64,000 nucleotides of DNA from Billgrantia antri (GCF_019430905.1 NZ_JAHYCA010000001.1:848681-912680), one strand, 5' to 3'; positions 17,466 to 30,417 are shown, counted from the stretch's first letter. Numbers and translations are program-made. Notes: generated from the sequence alone by a model not told the origin.

Positions 17466-19328
17466 TCAGGCCGATGGTTCGACGCGCATGACCAGCCCCG
17501 ATGATTCCGAGGTCAGCGCCTGCCACTGGGCCTCTATCGCTTCTGCCGGCCCCGGACGCGCATAGAGGAAGCCCTGGACCAGCCGACAGCCGGCCTGCTG
17601 CAGGAAATCGAGCTGGCCCTGGGTTTCCACGCCCTCCGCCACCACGTCCAGCCCCAGCCCCCTTGCCATGGCCAGCACGGCGCTGACGATAGCGGCATCG
17701 GCGGGGTCGTCGGGCAGTGAGCGGATGAAGGCGCGGTCGAGCTTGAGCTTGTCCAGCGGTAGATTCTTGAGGTAGCTGAGCGACGAATAACCCATGCCGA
17801 AGTCATCGATGGCGATACGATGCCCCTTGGCGCGCAGCGCCTCCAACCGAGGCACGATGTCCCCGGCGCGCTCGTCGAGAAGTACCGATTCGGTCAGCTC
17901 CAGACCCAACTGGGCCGGCTCGATGCCGTGCCTCGCCAGCCCTGCCGAGAGCGCCGTCTCCAGCTCCCCCTGAAACATCTGGATCGCCGAGATGTTAATC
18001 CACACGGGCAGTTGGGGCAGGCCCAGCTCATGCCATCGCGCCATCTGTGCCAGCGCCTCGTCGATGACCCAGTTGCCGAGCGAGCCCATCAGCCCGTGAC
18101 GCTCGGCCAGGGGGATGAAATCGGCCGGCGATACCATGCCATGCTCGGGGTGCCGCCAACGCAGCAGCGCTTCCATGCCGACCACGGCGCCATCCATGAT
18201 GCGATGCTGGGTCTGGTAGTACAGCTCGAGCTGATCGCCGTTGGCCAAGGCGTCGCGCAGGCCGTAGACCAGCGCCATGTGCGGCGAGTCCTGTACGTCG
18301 AGCGCCGGGCGGAAGCGCTGGCTGACGTTACGCCCGTGCCGTTTGGCCGAGTAGAGTGCCGACTCCAGGCGCTGGAACAGAACACCGGATTCCTTGCCGT
18401 CCTCGGGGGCGCGGCAGCTACCGATGGAAAGCCCCAGGCGCAACGTCTTGCTGCCCAGCTCGAAGGGCTCGCCCAGGTACTGGCGCAGGCTGGCGACCCA
18501 GTGGTCGTGATCGTCGAAGGTGGTGGTACGGATGACCAGAAACTCGTCGCCGCCCAGGCGCCCCACCACGCCGCCGGCCACATGGCGGGCCAGTCGCTGG
18601 CCGAAGCGCGCCAGCAGCCGGTCGCCCTGCTCCACCCCGAGGCTGTCGTTGACCGACTTGAAGCCATCGATGTCGATGATTGCCATGTCGAGGCTCTCTC
18701 CAGCCCTCAGATGGCGCAATCGCGAGGTCATCAGATCGTGCAGGCGGCGGCGATTGGGCAAGCCGGTGAGAGGATCCTCGAAGCCGATGCGCCGCAGGTC
18801 CTGCTCACGCGCCTTGTGCACCGAGATATCGGTGAAGGTGCCGACATAGTGGGTGATGTGTCCGCGTGCGTTGGCGACCGCCTTGACCCGCAGCCATTCG
18901 GGGAACTCGTCGCCCTGTTTGCGCCGGTTCCAGATTTCCCCCTCCCAACGGCCCTTGCTGTGCAGGGTCTGCCAGAAGCGTTTGAAGAACGCCGGATCGT
19001 GACGTGCCGCGGCCAGGTTGGCTGCATTGAGCCCCCGCACTTCCTCCTCGGTAAAGCCGGTAATCCGGGTAAAGGCCGGGTTGACGGAGAGGATACGGTT
19101 CTCGGCATCGGTGATCTGCACGCCCTCCTCGGAGAGCATCAGCGCCTGCTGCATCAGATCGGCGTGCTGTCGATCACGCTTGATCTGGCGCCAGGCGATT
19201 GCCAGCCCGACCACGACGATGAGCACAGCGGCCACCCGTAAGCCAGGACTGGGCAGCCAGATACAGGCCGGCAGCGCCACCATGGCAGCCCAGATCGTGG
19301 GGCGGTTCAATGCGAAGGATGGCCGCAT
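17466..19328 (-). CDS. membrane PAS-GGDEF-EAL c-di-GMP protein
   Basis: A 620 aa protein. Two closely spaced N-terminal TM helices (about residues 10-25 and 30-47) are followed by a PAS domain (VNPAFTRITGFTEEEV), a PAC segment, a GGDEF domain (RLGGDEFLVI) and an EAL domain (EALLRWRHPE). The EAL domain keeps NISAIQ, ELTES, DDFGMG, KLDRAF and AEGVET, so phosphodiesterase activity is plausible. The GGDEF domain lacks an RxxD inhibitory site. The PAS shows no LOV-type GRNCRFLQ motif, so a flavin photosensor is unlikely. ATG 19328 was preferred over upstream starts that would add a low-complexity tail ahead of the TM helices. It is divergent from fabA. Confidence 0.85.
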   Translation of the reverse strand: MRPSFALNRPTIWAAMVALPACIWLPSPGLRVAAVLIVVVGLAIAWRQIKRDRQHADLMQQALMLSEEGVQITDAENRILSVNPAFTRITGFTEEEVRGLNAANLAAARHDPAFFKRFWQTLHSKGRWEGEIWNRRKQGDEFPEWLRVKAVANARGHITHYVGTFTDISVHKAREQDLRRIGFEDPLTGLPNRRRLHDLMTSRLRHLRAGESLDMAIIDIDGFKSVNDSLGVEQGDRLLARFGQRLARHVAGGVVGRLGGDEFLVIRTTTFDDHDHWVASLRQYLGEPFELGSKTLRLGLSIGSCRAPEDGKESGVLFQRLESALYSAKRHGRNVSQRFRPALDVQDSPHMALVYGLRDALANGDQLELYYQTQHRIMDGAVVGMEALLRWRHPEHGMVSPADFIPLAERHGLMGSLGNWVIDEALAQMARWHELGLPQLPVWINISAIQMFQGELETALSAGLARHGIEPAQLGLELTESVLLDERAGDIVPRLEALRAKGHRIAIDDFGMGYSSLSYLKNLPLDKLKLDRAFIRSLPDDPADAAIVSAVLAMARGLGLDVVAEGVETQGQLDFLQQAGCRLVQGFLYARPGPAEAIEAQWQALTSESSGLVMRVEPSA

Positions 19329-19574
19329 GAGAGGTCCCGAGATAACGGATGTAAAAGGAAAGTTGCGCCCATGCTGTGCATCGACCCTACCTAGAGTATC
19401 GACACTTGGCGCTGACACTTTAATCGCTGCCGGCCGTTGCGTCATGCCCGGCGTGCAATCGGGGCCCTCGGCCATTAGACTAGGCAGGGCCGCCCGGCGG
19501 GTTGGCGCCTGTGCCATCCTGCCTCCGCACCGCACGCGGGAGGGCCCACTACAACTGCGACTCGGAACGACTCA

Positions 19575-20090
19575 GTGACCAAGCAACACTCTTTCGAACG
19601 CGAAGAACTGCTGGCGTGCAGCCGCGGCGAGCTCTTCGGACCCGGCAATGCCCAACTGCCGGCACCCAACATGCTGATGCTGGACCGCATCACGCGTATC
19701 CATGAAGAGGGCGGCCAGTTCAACAAGGGCGAACTGATCGCCGAGCTCGACATTCACCCCGACCTGTGGTTCTTCGATTGCCACTTCCCCGGTGATCCGG
19801 TAATGCCCGGCTGCCTGGGACTCGATGCCATGTGGCAACTGGTGGGCTTCTACCTGGGCTGGCTCGGCCACCCGGGCCGTGGCCGCGCGTTGGGCTGCGG
19901 CGAGGTGAAGTTCACTGGCCAGATCCTGCCCGAGGCCAGCAAGGTCACCTATCACATCAATGTCAAGCGCATCATTACCCGGCGTCTGATCCTGGGTATT
20001 GCCGATGGCACCGTATCGGTGGATGGCCGCGACATCTATCAGGCCAACGACCTGCGGGTCGGCCTGTTCACCTCTACCGCGAATTTCTGA
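19575..20090 (+). CDS. fabA: 3-hydroxydecanoyl-ACP dehydratase/isomerase
   Basis: A 171 aa bifunctional enzyme that dehydrates 3-hydroxydecanoyl-ACP and isomerises trans-2- to cis-3-decenoyl-ACP, the branch point to unsaturated fatty acids. The hot-dog fold carries [19 protein letters not shown] with the catalytic histidine and, further on, the aspartate. The start is GTG 19575 behind GGAACGA. fabB begins 14 nt downstream, the usual fabAB operon of gammaproteobacteria. The 246 bp upstream gap shows no promoter I would defend. Confidence 0.97.
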   Translation: MTKQHSFEREELLACSRGELFGPGNAQLPAPNMLMLDRITRIHEEGGQFNKGELIAELDIHPDLWFFDCHFPGDPVMPGCLGLDAMWQLVGFYLGWLGHPGRGRALGCGEVKFTGQILPEASKVTYHINVKRIITRRLILGIADGTVSVDGRDIYQANDLRVGLFTSTANF

Positions 20091-20104
20091 AACAGGAGGC
20101 TCCC

Positions 20105-21322
20105 ATGCGACGAGTGGTAGTCACCGGCCTGGGCATCGTGTCCTGCTTGGGCAACGATGCGCAAACGGTCGTCGAGGCGCTCCGGAGCGGGCGCTCGGGT
20201 ATTCGCTTCAAGGAGGAGTACGCCGAGCGCGGCTTTCGCAGCCAGGTCGCCGGTACCGTCGATATCGATCTCGACGCCCTGATCGATCGCAAGCTGCGTC
20301 GTTTCATGGGCGACGCGGCGGCCTATGCCTACGTGAGCATGGCCCAGGCCATCGAGGATTCCGGCCTGAGCCCCGAGCAGGTGTCGAGCGAACGCACCGG
20401 GCTCATCGCCGGCTCCGGCGGCGCCTCCAGTGCCAACCAGGTCGAGGCCGCCGACGTGATGCGCGAGAAGGGCCTGCGTCGGGTCGGTCCCTACCGGGTC
20501 ACTCGCACCATGGGCAGCACCGTCTCCGCGTGCCTGGCCACACCCTTCAAGATCAAGGGCGTCAACTACTCGATCTCCTCCGCCTGTGCGACGTCCGCGC
20601 ACTGTATCGGCAATGCCATGGAGCAGATCCAGATGGGTAAGCAGGACATCGTCTTCGCCGGCGGCGGCGAAGAGGAGCATTGGACCCTGTCTTGCCTGTT
20701 CGACGCCATGGGCGCCTTGACGACCCAATACAACGACACTCCCGACAAGGCCTCGCGCCCCTACGACAAGGCGCGCGACGGTTTCGTCATTGCTGGCGGC
20801 GGCGGCATGCTGGTGCTCGAGGAGCTCGAGCACGCCAAGGCGCGCGGGGCGAAGATCTATGCCGAACTGGTCGGTTACGGCGCCACCTCCGATGGCCATG
20901 ACATGGTCGCCCCTTCCGGCGAAGGTGCCGTGCGCTGCATGCGTCAGGCCATGGCCACGGTCGATGGCAAGATCGACTACATCAACACCCATGGCACTTC
21001 CACCCCGGTGGGCGACGTCGCCGAGCTGAAGGCGATCCGCGAGGTGTTCGGCGACACCACGCCGCCGATGAGCTCCACCAAGTCGCTGACCGGCCACTCG
21101 CTGGGCGCCACCGGCGTGCAAGAGACGATCTATTCGCTGCTGATGATGGAGCACGACTTCATCGCCGCCTCGGCCAACGTCGAGGAGCTCGACGACCAGG
21201 CTGCCGGCTTCGATATCGTCACTCGCATGCGCGAGGGCGCCAGCCTAGATCGCATCCTCTCCAACAGCTTCGGCTTCGGCGGCACCAATGCCTGCCTGGT
21301 ACTGCAGCGCTACCGCGACTAG
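20105..21322 (+). CDS. fabB: 3-oxoacyl-ACP synthase I
   Basis: A 405 aa condensing enzyme that elongates the cis-3-decenoyl-ACP made by FabA and is required for unsaturated fatty acids. The active-site cysteine is in [10 protein letters not shown], the two histidines are in [11 protein letters not shown] and [12 protein letters not shown], and the glycine-rich end is [23 protein letters not shown] precedes ATG 20105. It is the second gene of fabAB, and a strong hairpin follows. Confidence 0.97.
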   Translation: MRRVVVTGLGIVSCLGNDAQTVVEALRSGRSGIRFKEEYAERGFRSQVAGTVDIDLDALIDRKLRRFMGDAAAYAYVSMAQAIEDSGLSPEQVSSERTGLIAGSGGASSANQVEAADVMREKGLRRVGPYRVTRTMGSTVSACLATPFKIKGVNYSISSACATSAHCIGNAMEQIQMGKQDIVFAGGGEEEHWTLSCLFDAMGALTTQYNDTPDKASRPYDKARDGFVIAGGGGMLVLEELEHAKARGAKIYAELVGYGATSDGHDMVAPSGEGAVRCMRQAMATVDGKIDYINTHGTSTPVGDVAELKAIREVFGDTTPPMSSTKSLTGHSLGATGVQETIYSLLMMEHDFIAASANVEELDDQAAGFDIVTRMREGASLDRILSNSFGFGGTNACLVLQRYRD

Positions 21323-21344
21323 AGCCGCAGCCGCCACGCCAGTT

Positions 21345-21376
21345 GCAGAAAAGGCGCCCACGGGCGCCTTTTCTGC
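21345..21376. terminator. bidirectional terminator between fabB and plsC
   Basis: GCAGAAAAGGCGCC and GGCGCCTTTTCTGC are perfect inverted copies around a CACG loop. The A-run and T-run sides let it end both the fabAB transcript and the convergent plsC transcript. Confidence 0.85.
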
Positions 21377-21392
21377 GTCTGACTCGGTCCGG

Positions 21393-22151
21393 TCAGCCGT
21401 TACCGGCATCTACCGCGGGCTTTGTCGTTAGCGGACGCGGCACTTCGGAGATTTCGGCCAGCCGAGACTCGATCCATGCCTCCACTTCGATCAGCACTTC
21501 CTCTGGCGTGCGCCCTGCCGTCTCGATCGGCTCGCCCACCACCACGTTGAGCACCCCCGGGTTTTTCACCCAATGGCGCCCCGGCCAGCGTTCGCCGGCA
21601 TTATGTGCTACCGGCAGCACCGGCACACCGGCACGACAGGCAATGACGGCACCGCTCTTGTTGTAGCGCCGTCGCTGACCAGGATCCACCCGGGTGCCCT
21701 CGGGAAAGATCAATACCGACAGCCCTTCCTGCAGCCGCACCACGCCTTGCGTCAGCACCTGCTTCATCGCCCGCGCCGGCTTCGAACGGTCCAGGGCAAT
21801 GGGGTGCAACAACCTGAGTCCCCAGCCAAACACCGGAATACGTAGCAGCTCCTGCTTGAGCACCGTGCATACCGGCGGCTTGAGGATCTGCAGGAAGATG
21901 GTTTCCCATTCGCACTGGTGGTTGGCCAGGATCACGCAGGGGCCCTGCGGCAGGTGCTCCCTGCCACTCACCCGGTAGGTCACCCCACAGGTCCAGCAAA
22001 ACCAGACAGTAATGAAATGGTTGTAGAGATTGAGCAGGCGATAACGTGCCGGCAAGGCGAGCAGGGGCGCGACGGGAAGCAACAGTGCGCCGAAGACGAA
22101 GATGGCAAGAAAATAGCCGACATAGAACAGCAGGCTGCGCAACACATTCAT
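21393..22151 (-). CDS. plsC: 1-acyl-sn-glycerol-3-phosphate acyltransferase
   Basis: A 252 aa inner-membrane enzyme that acylates lysophosphatidic acid to phosphatidic acid. The N-terminal hydrophobic stretch is a membrane anchor. The acyltransferase motifs are ILANHQCEWETIF (H-x4-E in place of the common H-x4-D), SVLIFPEGTRVDPG and a late VPVLPVAHNAG. It is of the type found in pseudomonads and Neisseria NlaA, where H-x4-E is known. The ATG overlaps the stop of the upstream RmlD-like gene by 4 nt, so the pair is coupled. Confidence 0.88.
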   Translation of the reverse strand: MNVLRSLLFYVGYFLAIFVFGALLLPVAPLLALPARYRLLNLYNHFITVWFCWTCGVTYRVSGREHLPQGPCVILANHQCEWETIFLQILKPPVCTVLKQELLRIPVFGWGLRLLHPIALDRSKPARAMKQVLTQGVVRLQEGLSVLIFPEGTRVDPGQRRRYNKSGAVIACRAGVPVLPVAHNAGERWPGRHWVKNPGVLNVVVGEPIETAGRTPEEVLIEVEAWIESRLAEISEVPRPLTTKPAVDAGNG

Positions 22152-23041
22152 GACGGAGTGCGGCCCTCTTCATCGAGCAGGGTGGCACGGCGCGCCTGGC
22201 ACCACTCATCGAGCAGGCGACCTACCTCCAGCCGCCACGGCTTCTGATGCACCCCGAAAGCCTCGAGCACGCGCCGGCAGTTGAGCACCCGTCGCAGCGG
22301 CTGGTCATGATGATGCTTGAGCGCCTTGACCTCGCCCAGCGTCACCTGCTCGCCCAGTCCCTCCAGGCGAGTCGAGAGCTGGGTGCGCACCATGGAGGTG
22401 AACGTGTAGGCGCTGACCGGCTCCGTTCCCGCCAGATGGTAGGCCCCCCAGGCACTGGAACCGCATGCGAGTTGGTGCAACATCCCGACCAGCGCCATGG
22501 CCACGGCATCGGCCGAGGTAGGGCAGAAAATCACGTCCTGGGCGGCGCGAACCTCCTCTCCGGTCACCAGACTGTCTATCACGCCACTGAGCCAGGCGTG
22601 CCCACCCTCCAGGGCGAACAGAGGCCCCAGCCGCACGATCAAGTGCCGCGGGTGGCTTTGGCGGATACGGTCGCCGATGGCGATCAGTCGCCTGAGGCTC
22701 TCGTCCCGTGGTGCGGGTATCACGTGCTCGTCGATGGGTGTCTCGAAACCATCCTGATAGAGCTGATCGGAAACGCACCACACCAACGGCGTACCGGTCT
22801 CGCGGCACGCCGCCAGGCAGGCATCGACCCCCTTGCCGTGGGCCACCACGGCGGCGGGCTCGATCTCCATGGGCGCCGAAAGTGGCGGCACGATTACCGC
22901 CATCGGTTCCAGCTCGCGCAGTCTCGCCGCATCGATATGCAAGCCGGACTCGATGACGAGCTCGGTATCGCTACGCCGATGCACCAATCTGGCCAGCGCC
23001 AGGTTGAGGCAATGACCGGCATCCAGTATCAACAGCTTCAC
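22148..23041 (-). CDS. RmlD-like NAD(P)-binding protein
   Basis: A 297 aa protein that resembles the sugar-nucleotide reductase RmlD in overall pattern: VWCVSDQLYQDG in the place of the catalytic strand, VRLGPLFALEGG after it, and GAYHLAGTEPVSAYTF near the end. The usual GxxGxxG loop at the start is changed to LDAGHCLNLAL and the YxxxK pair is not evident, so catalysis is doubtful. It sits between ssb and plsC and overlaps plsC by ATGA. I do not know its role. Confidence 0.6.
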   Translation of the reverse strand: MKLLILDAGHCLNLALARLVHRRSDTELVIESGLHIDAARLRELEPMAVIVPPLSAPMEIEPAAVVAHGKGVDACLAACRETGTPLVWCVSDQLYQDGFETPIDEHVIPAPRDESLRRLIAIGDRIRQSHPRHLIVRLGPLFALEGGHAWLSGVIDSLVTGEEVRAAQDVIFCPTSADAVAMALVGMLHQLACGSSAWGAYHLAGTEPVSAYTFTSMVRTQLSTRLEGLGEQVTLGEVKALKHHHDQPLRRVLNCRRVLEAFGVHQKPWRLEVGRLLDEWCQARRATLLDEEGRTPS

Positions 23042-23074
23042 GCTATCGCCTCCGGCGGCTTCGATCGGGCGAGA

Positions 23075-23695
23075 TCAGAACGGAATCTCGTCGTCGAAAT
23101 CGTCGAAGCTGCCCGGATCGGGCGCACCGTAGTTGTTCTGCTTCTGGCCGCCCTGCTGAGGCTGGCCGCCCGGCGCCGGACGCTGCTGCGGCTGGCCACC
23201 GCCATAGCCGCCCTGCTGCGGCGCGTTACCGTAGCCCCCCTGCGGCGGAGCGCCATAACCGCCCTGCTGCTGTGCCATGGGCGCACCCTGAGGCGCACCG
23301 TAGCCACCGCCCTGCTGCTGAGGCATGCCCGCCCCGGCCTGGCCGCCAAAGTCGCCACTACGCGAATCGAGCATCTGCATGTCGTTACAGACGATCTCAG
23401 TGGTGTAGCGGTCCTGACCGTCCTGCCCCTGCCATTTACGCGTCTGCAGGCGCCCCTCGAGGTAGACCCGCGAGCCTTTCTTCAGGTACTGCTGGGCAAT
23501 CTCGGCCAAGCGGTTGAACAGTACCACCGAGTGCCACTCGGTACGCTCCTGACGTTGACCGCTCTGCTTGTCGGTCCAGGTATCGGTCGTCGCGACGCGC
23601 AGATTGGCAACGGGACTACCGGAAGGCATGAAACGGACCTCGGGGTCCTGCCCCAGGTTACCGATGAGAATGACCTTGTTGACGCCACGGGCCAT
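23075..23695 (-). CDS. ssb: single-stranded DNA-binding protein
   Basis: A 206 aa SSB. The OB fold covers residues 1-112 ([20 protein letters not shown] at the start, [17 protein letters not shown] later). A long glycine/glutamine/proline linker of repeated [12 protein letters not shown] units follows, then the acidic tip DFDDEIPF that binds partner proteins. It is longer than E. coli SSB (178 aa) only because of the linker. It follows the MFS gene on the same strand by 72 nt and is near uvrA, as in pseudomonads. I did not find a convincing LexA box upstream. Confidence 0.97.
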   Translation of the reverse strand: MARGVNKVILIGNLGQDPEVRFMPSGSPVANLRVATTDTWTDKQSGQRQERTEWHSVVLFNRLAEIAQQYLKKGSRVYLEGRLQTRKWQGQDGQDRYTTEIVCNDMQMLDSRSGDFGGQAGAGMPQQQGGGYGAPQGAPMAQQQGGYGAPPQGGYGNAPQQGGYGGGQPQQRPAPGGQPQQGGQKQNNYGAPDPGSFDDFDDEIPF

Positions 23696-23767
23696 GCTGG
23701 ACTCCCTCTATAGTGAACAGGTGCATTGTAATGGTGCGGCCCTGCGGGCCGATGCCTGGCGAGCAGG

Positions 23768-25153
23768 CTAACCGCCGTGGCGGTTCGAGCGAATCAGGCG
23801 CGCCAGGGCATCCTCGTCGAGGCGACGCCGATCCACCTTAAGATACGCGACTCGCTCCTCCGGCACGACCAGAACGTCCTCGACCCCGGCCACGTCGGCA
23901 AAGCTCGCCATCAACGTATCGAGCGTGTCCTCCTGGTGTTCGTCATCCAAGGCCACCACCTCGCTCGACAGGTGGGGTGGCGTCGGCATGCCCAGCATCA
24001 GCAACCACCAGACGCCAGCCAGCACAGCGCTGCCGACGAACACCGCCGACAGCCCCCACTGCTGGGCCAGCAGCCCACCCAACACTCCGCCGAGGAAGGC
24101 ACCGAGAAACTGGCTGGTGGAGTAAACACCCATCGCGGTGCCCTTGGCCCCGGCCGGTGCCAGCTTGCTGAGCATCGACGGGAGCATGGCCTCGAGCAGG
24201 TTGAAGGCGATAAAGAACAACAGCAGCCAGCCGAACAGCGCCCAGCGGCCTCCGAAGGCGGCCAACCCGGCCAGACTGATGACGATGGCCGCGATCGCCG
24301 TAAGGCTCATGCCCTTCATGCGCTGGCGCTTCTCGGCCACCACCACCAGCGGCACCATGGCAGCGAAGGCCAGCGTCATGATGGCGAGATAGGTCAAGCC
24401 GTGACGCTCCGCCGCGATGCCCGATTCGACCAGGCGGAACGGCACGGCAACGAAGATCGCCATCAGTACCAGGTGCAAGGAGAAGATCGACAGATCGAGA
24501 CGCCACAGGTCGGCACGCGTGAAGATCTCCGTCAACTGGCCACGGTCGATGCCCACGTCGCGGTGACGCAGCCGGCGCGGCGCCGGCGGCACTAGCTTCC
24601 ACAGCACTGCCAGACCCAGCACGGCCAGGCCGGCGGTGAACCAGAACACCGAGGCGAGGCCAAAGGCCGCCGCCAGCCACGGCCCCAGCACCATGGCCAC
24701 GGCGAAGGCCACGCCTATCGAAAGGCCGATGGTGGCCATGGCGGCGGTGCGCACCTGCTCGCGGGTCTGATCGGCAAGCAGCGCCATGATCGCAGCGGCC
24801 ACGGCGCCACTGCCCTGCAGGCAGCGTCCGAGGATGACGGCGCTGATGGAGTCTGCGGCTGCGGCCACCACGCTGCCGACGAGAAACAGTAGCAAACCGG
24901 TAGCAATGACGGGCTTGCGCCCGAGGCGGTCGGAAAGAAGGCCGAAGGGTATCTGCAGGATCGCCTGGGTGAGACCGTAGACGCCTAGCGCCAGGCCAAC
25001 CAGCAGCGGCGTGGCGCCGGCCAGCTCGTCAGCGTACAGCGCCAGCACCGGCAACACCATGAACAGTCCCAGCATGCGCGTGGCATACAGGCCGGCCAGG
25101 CCGGTAATGGCGCGCCGTTCGGAGGCTAGCAGCAGTCCAGAGAGCTTGCGCAT
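23768..25153 (-). CDS. YajR-like MFS transporter
   Basis: A 461 aa protein with twelve predicted TM helices and the MFS motif A in GLLSDRLGRKPVI. After the last helix, residues 400-461 form a small ferredoxin-like domain (LVVPEERVAYLKVDRR) that matches the C-terminal YAM domain of E. coli YajR. The substrate is not established for that family. The neighbours ssb and uvrA are conserved in pseudomonads, which suggests inheritance with the locus and not a role in repair. It is divergent from uvrA. Confidence 0.82.
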   Translation of the reverse strand: MRKLSGLLLASERRAITGLAGLYATRMLGLFMVLPVLALYADELAGATPLLVGLALGVYGLTQAILQIPFGLLSDRLGRKPVIATGLLLFLVGSVVAAAADSISAVILGRCLQGSGAVAAAIMALLADQTREQVRTAAMATIGLSIGVAFAVAMVLGPWLAAAFGLASVFWFTAGLAVLGLAVLWKLVPPAPRRLRHRDVGIDRGQLTEIFTRADLWRLDLSIFSLHLVLMAIFVAVPFRLVESGIAAERHGLTYLAIMTLAFAAMVPLVVVAEKRQRMKGMSLTAIAAIVISLAGLAAFGGRWALFGWLLLFFIAFNLLEAMLPSMLSKLAPAGAKGTAMGVYSTSQFLGAFLGGVLGGLLAQQWGLSAVFVGSAVLAGVWWLLMLGMPTPPHLSSEVVALDDEHQEDTLDTLMASFADVAGVEDVLVVPEERVAYLKVDRRRLDEDALARLIRSNRHGG

Positions 25154-25256
25154 AGGGGATCAGTAGATTCCATGATGGGCGGGCCGGAGCCCTTTTGATG
25201 GACCGACTATTCTAACGACTCCGGCCCCCACAGGAAACGCCTCGACCAGCGGCGCT

Positions 25257-25286
25257 TTGGCGCGTAGTCGACCGCAGGCGTATAAT
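25257..25286 (+). promoter_or_regulatory. promoter of uvrA
   Basis: TTGGCG (25257-25262) and a perfect TATAAT (25281-25286) have an 18 nt spacer, 31 bp before the uvrA ATG. I see no CTGT-N8-ACAG LexA box in the 163 bp between the MFS gene and uvrA. Confidence 0.7.
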
Positions 25287-25316
25287 CGAGGTTTTGCCCA
25301 GTGCCATGAGGTGGGA

Positions 25317-28178
<2,862 letters not shown>

Positions 28179-28192
28179 TGCCGCAACAAACC

Positions 28193-28226
28193 AAAAAAAC
28201 CCGGCTTCGCGAGAAGCCGGGTTTTT
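28193..28226. terminator. bidirectional terminator between uvrA and rplQ
   Basis: CCCGGCTTC-GCGA-GAAGCCGGG is a perfect 9 bp hairpin flanked by an A7 run on the left and T5 on the right. It can end the uvrA transcript and the alpha operon coming from the other side. Confidence 0.92.
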
Positions 28227-28268
28227 CGTATTGCTACAGCATTGCCGGGCCGGGCCCGCTGCCGGGAA

Positions 28269-28664
28269 TCACTCCTCGGCGGCGGCTTCCTCGGCCTCCT
28301 CGACGACCGGACGGTCGACGAGTTCGACGAAGGCCATGGGGGCGTTGTCGCCGGTGCGGAAACCGCACTTGAGGATACGGACGTAACCGCCCGGACGCTC
28401 GGCGTAACGCGGACCCAGCTCGTTGAAGAGCTTGCCGACCGCTTCCTTCGAGCGGGTGCGGCTGAAGGCCAGACGGCGATTGGCGACGCTGTCCTGCTTG
28501 GCCAGGGTGATCAGCGGCTCGATGACGCGACGCAGCTCCTTGGCCTTGGGCAGGGTTGTCTTGATCACTTCGTGCTCGATCAACGACACGCTCATGTTCT
28601 TGAACATGGCCTGGCGATGCGAGCTGGTACGATTCAGGTGACGACCACTCTTACGATGACGCAT
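28269..28664 (-). CDS. rplQ: 50S ribosomal protein L17
   Basis: A 131 aa large-subunit protein near the exit tunnel. The start [18 protein letters not shown] is near invariant, with AGGAATC ahead of it. The C-terminus adds an acidic [12 protein letters not shown] tail. It is the last gene of the alpha operon, 39 nt after rpoA. Confidence 0.97.
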   Translation of the reverse strand: MRHRKSGRHLNRTSSHRQAMFKNMSVSLIEHEVIKTTLPKAKELRRVIEPLITLAKQDSVANRRLAFSRTRSKEAVGKLFNELGPRYAERPGGYVRILKCGFRTGDNAPMAFVELVDRPVVEEAEEAAAEE

Positions 28665-28703
28665 GGTTGTGATTCCTTACCAAACTGGGACTCGAGTCGA
28701 CGC

Positions 28704-29702
28704 TCACGCGGAGGCCTTGTCGTCCTTCAGGCTCGCCGGCGGCCAGTTCTCCAGCCGCATGCCAAGGGAAAGACCGCGCGCAGCCAACACGTCCTTGATT
28801 TCGTTCAACGACTTCTTGCCGAGGTTCGGCGTCTTCAGCAGCTCGACTTCGGTGCGCTGGATCAGATCGCCGATGTAGTAGATATTCTCGGCCTTAAGAC
28901 AGTTGGCACTGCGGACGGTCAACTCGAGATCGTCTACGGGACGCAGCAGGATGGGATCGACGTGATCCTCTTCCTCCACGACCTCCTGTTCCTTGTCGGC
29001 TTCCAGGTCGACGAACGCAGCCAGCTGCTCCTGCAGGATGGTCGCGCTGCGACGGATCGCCTCCTCGGGGTCCAGGGTGCCGTCGGTCTCCAGGTCGATG
29101 ATCAGCTTGTCGAGATCGGTACGCTGCTCGACACGCGCGGCATCGACGGCATACGAGACGCGGCGCACGGGGCTGAAGGTGGCATCCAGCTGCAGGCGGC
29201 CGATGGCGCGCGATTCATCGTCGGCGCCCACACGGGCATCCGCCGGCTCGTAGCCGCGACCGCGAGCGATCTTCAGCTGCATCTTGAGCTCGGCGCCCTC
29301 GTTGACGTGGGCGATGACGTGGTCCGGATTGACGATCTCGACGTCGTGGTCGAGGACGATGTCACCCGCGGTCACCACGGCCGGGCCCTGCTTGTTCAGC
29401 GAGAGCACCGCCTCGTCGCGACTGTGCATGCGGATGGCTACGTCCTTGAGGTTCAGAAGAATCTCGATGACGTCTTCCTGAACACCCTCGATCGCGCTGT
29501 ACTCATGCTCGACACCCGAGATCTCGACCTCCACCACGGCGCAGCCGGGCATGGACGAGAGCAGAATGCGACGCAGCGCATTGCCCAGGGTATGGCCAAA
29601 GCCACGCTCGAACGGCTCGAGCACGATCTTCGCGTGATGCGCGCTGATCTCTTCGACCTTGATATCGCGCGGACGGAGAAACTCTGTCACTGAACGCTGC
29701 AT
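28704..29702 (-). CDS. rpoA: RNA polymerase alpha subunit
   Basis: A 332 aa protein. The N-terminal domain (about 1-233) dimerises and nucleates assembly ([20 protein letters not shown]). The C-terminal domain (about 250-320) binds UP elements and activators ([34 protein letters not shown]). Length and both domains are normal. It lies between rpsD and rplQ as in other gammaproteobacteria. Confidence 0.98.
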   Translation of the reverse strand: MQRSVTEFLRPRDIKVEEISAHHAKIVLEPFERGFGHTLGNALRRILLSSMPGCAVVEVEISGVEHEYSAIEGVQEDVIEILLNLKDVAIRMHSRDEAVLSLNKQGPAVVTAGDIVLDHDVEIVNPDHVIAHVNEGAELKMQLKIARGRGYEPADARVGADDESRAIGRLQLDATFSPVRRVSYAVDAARVEQRTDLDKLIIDLETDGTLDPEEAIRRSATILQEQLAAFVDLEADKEQEVVEEEDHVDPILLRPVDDLELTVRSANCLKAENIYYIGDLIQRTEVELLKTPNLGKKSLNEIKDVLAARGLSLGMRLENWPPASLKDDKASA

Positions 29703-29784
29703 AACTACACCTTTGAGGCTGCCTAACGGTTACTCGGTACTCGTTGCCGGCCCGCACGGGCCGGCACGACGCGATCAGCGACGC

Positions 29785-30405
29785 TTACTTCGAGTACAGC
29801 TCGACGATCAGGTTTTCGTTGATGTCGGCCGACAGGTCGCCGCGTTCCGGGATAGCCTTGAAGGTGCCTTCCATCTTCTTCGCGTCCACCTCGATCCAGG
29901 CGACGTCGCCGCGGTTGGCAGCGATGGAAAGTGCACTCTGGATGCGCGCCTGGTTCTTCGCCTTCTCGCGAACGGAAACCACGTCGCCGGGCTTGACCTG
30001 ATAGGAAGCCACGTTGACGGTACGGCCATTGACCGCAATCGCCTTGTGGCTCACCAGCTGGCGCGCCTCGGAACGAGTGGAACCGAAGCCCATGCGGTAG
30101 ACGACGTTGTCCAGTCGGGATTCAAGCAGTTGCAGCAGGACTTCGCCGGTAGCGCCGGAGCGACGGGCGGCCTCCTTGTAGTAGCCGCGGAACTGCTTTT
30201 CGAGCACGCCGTAGATACGACGCACTTTCTGCTTCTCGCGAAGCTGCAAGCCGTAGTCGGAAAGACGCTGACGGCGCTGGCCGTGCACACCCGGGATCTG
30301 CTCGGATTTGCACTTCTTCTCGAAGGGAGTCACACCGCTCTTGAGGAAGAGGTCGGTGCCTTCACGACGAGACAGTTTGCACTTCGGTCCAATATAACGA
30401 GCCAT
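29785..30405 (-). CDS. rpsD: 30S ribosomal protein S4
   Basis: A 206 aa primary 16S rRNA-binding protein, beginning [20 protein letters not shown] and carrying an S4 RNA-binding domain ([20 protein letters not shown]). In E. coli S4 represses the alpha operon by binding the mRNA leader before rpsM; the same control is likely here but not proven. It follows rpsK by 12 nt. Confidence 0.98.
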   Translation of the reverse strand: MARYIGPKCKLSRREGTDLFLKSGVTPFEKKCKSEQIPGVHGQRRQRLSDYGLQLREKQKVRRIYGVLEKQFRGYYKEAARRSGATGEVLLQLLESRLDNVVYRMGFGSTRSEARQLVSHKAIAVNGRTVNVASYQVKPGDVVSVREKAKNQARIQSALSIAANRGDVAWIEVDAKKMEGTFKAIPERGDLSADINENLIVELYSK

Positions 30406-30417
30406 GAATCTGTCTCC

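Noticed and set aside
17466..19328. The PAS domain as a LOV photoreceptor for the neighbouring photolyase regulator
   Set aside because: The flavin-binding GRNCRFLQ-type motif with its cysteine is absent, so a LOV function is not supported.
23090..23345. Short repeats in the 3' part of ssb that could pass for a tandem array
   Set aside because: They encode the glycine/glutamine/proline linker of SSB, with unequal units and no spacers, so this is neither a CRISPR array nor a mobile repeat.
22247..23713. A 488-codon open frame on the plus strand across the RmlD-like and ssb genes
   Set aside because: It runs antisense to ssb, which is certain, and through a low-complexity linker; no motif is visible.
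25154..25316. LexA (SOS) boxes upstream of uvrA, and likewise upstream of ssb
   Set aside because: I searched by eye for CTGT-N8-ACAG near both genes. Only half-sites such as CTGTTCAC before ssb are present, which is not enough for a call.
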